From Ruminococcaceae bacterium UBA1865 (GTDB taxonomy: Bacteria > Bacillota > Clostridia > Oscillospirales > Acutalibacteraceae), in the NCBI GenBank assembly GCA_002338255.1, contig DDHX01000059.1, positions 56,921 to 62,877 on the forward strand: 5,957 nucleotides of DNA. Direction: 5' to 3'. Made by a program: the position numbers and the translations under genes. Below, piece by piece: positions 5,324 through 5,957 of this stretch; the first letter of the stretch is position 1, and every line of letters starts with the position of its first letter. The notes under the pieces were generated by a model that saw nothing but the letters and a program-made list of their open reading frames with translations, had not been told where the DNA came from and made no database searches.

Positions 5324-5957
5324 TCAATAGTAGAATTTAACGAATTTAATATTATAGAAATCGCAAGCTACAATGTCATCGGTTTCGCTTTCATTGAGCA
5401 AAATAAAGTTTGCACCCACGCCAATCAGAATCCCCGTTTTGTCCAATAGTGTGTTTGTACCGATTAAAAAGTCCACTTTTACAGGCCTTCCGATTTGTGT
5501 ACGCAGGAACCCATTCAAATATTGAAGACTGTCCCCGGAAATCGGCGCCACCTGGGTGGTGGGAGTGATCGGAGCAAGAGAGGCGTCTGTGACCTGCTGG
5601 CTCGGTACCTGTTGGGTAGTTTGATTCCTGGCAGTCTGCCATCCCGGCATACCCACGAACATCTGGCTGCCCGCCTGTGCAAGCTGTAGCTGCTGCTGCT
5701 GCCTTTGTGCCGGACTCATATGGTTGTAGTTGGCAATATCCTGCAGCGTCGGCGTAGGTGCCATTGATGCCGATGCACTGCCCGCAGGCTGCTGCATGCC
5801 GGATGTCATTTGATTTGCTGTTTGCGGAAGCTGCTTCTGTATTGGATTTACATAACTGTAACTATCAACTTCCCCTTGAGAAGGCATGGCGGGGGAAACC
5901 GGCATACCCCCGGACCCGCACCCTGCACAGGGCGGTGCCGCATAGGCGCCGGATGAA
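5324..5957 (-). CDS. GerQ-like spore coat protein candidate, Gln/Pro-rich (5' end probably beyond the right edge)
   Basis: The reading frame has an ATG at 5905 (193 residues), but it stays open for 17 more codons to the window edge, reading SGAYAAPPCAGCGSGG before that Met. The ATG has no spaced ribosome site and no other start codon lies in the extension, so the true start is probably outside. Numbering from the 5905 Met, residues 1-124 are low-complexity, rich in Gln, Pro, Ser, Thr and Met (RQQQQLQLAQ at 68-77). Residues 125-193 form a compact domain: SLQYLNGFLRTQIGRPVKV, then DFLIGTN, GILIGVGANFILLNE and DDIVACDFYNIKFVKFYY. This Gln-rich head plus ~65-residue beta-rich tail resembles GerQ (a transglutaminase-cross-linked spore-coat protein in Bacillus), though identity looks distant. 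The upstream CxxC could bind metal or form disulfides. Function inferred with moderate confidence. Confidence 0.7.
   Translation of the reverse strand, partial: SSGAYAAPPCAGCGSGGMPVSPAMPSQGEVDSYSYVNPIQKQLPQTANQMTSGMQQPAGSASASMAPTPTLQDIANYNHMSPAQRQQQQLQLAQAGSQMFVGMPGWQTARNQTTQQVPSQQVTDASLAPITPTTQVAPISGDSLQYLNGFLRTQIGRPVKVDFLIGTNTLLDKTGILIGVGANFILLNESETDDIVACDFYNIKFVKFYY

Noticed and set aside
5391..5642. 83-codon minus-strand frame inside the GerQ-like gene
   Set aside because: It is a different frame within the better-supported gene, low in recognisable structure and with no ribosome site of note.
5687..5704. Short CTG/CTGC-type repeat tract
   Set aside because: It encodes the Gln run of the GerQ-like protein; four or five codons is too short to call a functional microsatellite.
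1..5957. CRISPR array, tRNA, rRNA, insertion sequence or prophage attachment site
   Set aside because: I found no regularly spaced repeats, cloverleaf, transposase or integrase reading frame, or long terminal repeats in the window.

Overview
The window looks like chromosomal DNA from a spore-forming Firmicute of the class Clostridia, perhaps the Oscillospirales/Ruminococcaceae side. That placement is inferred from gene content: a YtrA-type GntR regulator with an ABC-2 exporter, Clostridia-style lipoproteins, a DUF815-type ATPase and a protein resembling the GerQ spore-coat family. No mobile-element gene, phage gene, CRISPR array, tRNA or rRNA was found.

Layout. Positions 1-1702 hold a leftward operon: a promoter with a large dyad over its -10 box, a small GntR/YtrA-like repressor, an ABC ATPase, and the first 132 codons of an ABC-2 permease that runs off the left edge. 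The genes are packed tightly (4-nt gap, then 8-nt overlap). A 40-bp inverted repeat at 1720-1759 separates this from a second leftward operon (1774-4334). That operon encodes a DUF815-like P-loop ATPase and, 29 nt downstream, a lipoprotein that fuses a BtuF/FhuD-like substrate-binding domain to a C-terminal peptidoglycan-binding domain. A 153-bp divergent promoter region (4266-4418) separates it from a rightward lipoprotein gene (4419-5240) of the DUF6612/LppX-like kind. That gene converges on a leftward gene (5324 to the right edge) for a Gln/Pro-rich protein with a GerQ-like C-terminal domain. A hairpin-forming, GC-rich stretch (5258-5301) lies between the two convergent genes.

How the genes may work together. 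The GntR-ABC unit reads as an autoregulated exporter, as in ytr-type operons that respond to envelope stress. The other four genes have no proven joint role. Two encode lipoproteins on the outer face of the membrane, and one is probably a spore-coat component. The most unusual item is the solute-binding lipoprotein with a wall-binding tail and no transporter genes beside it, co-transcribed with a cytoplasmic ATPase. I see no clear evidence of a wholly new system. The best candidates for follow-up are this ATPase/fusion-lipoprotein pair and the regulatory dyads.
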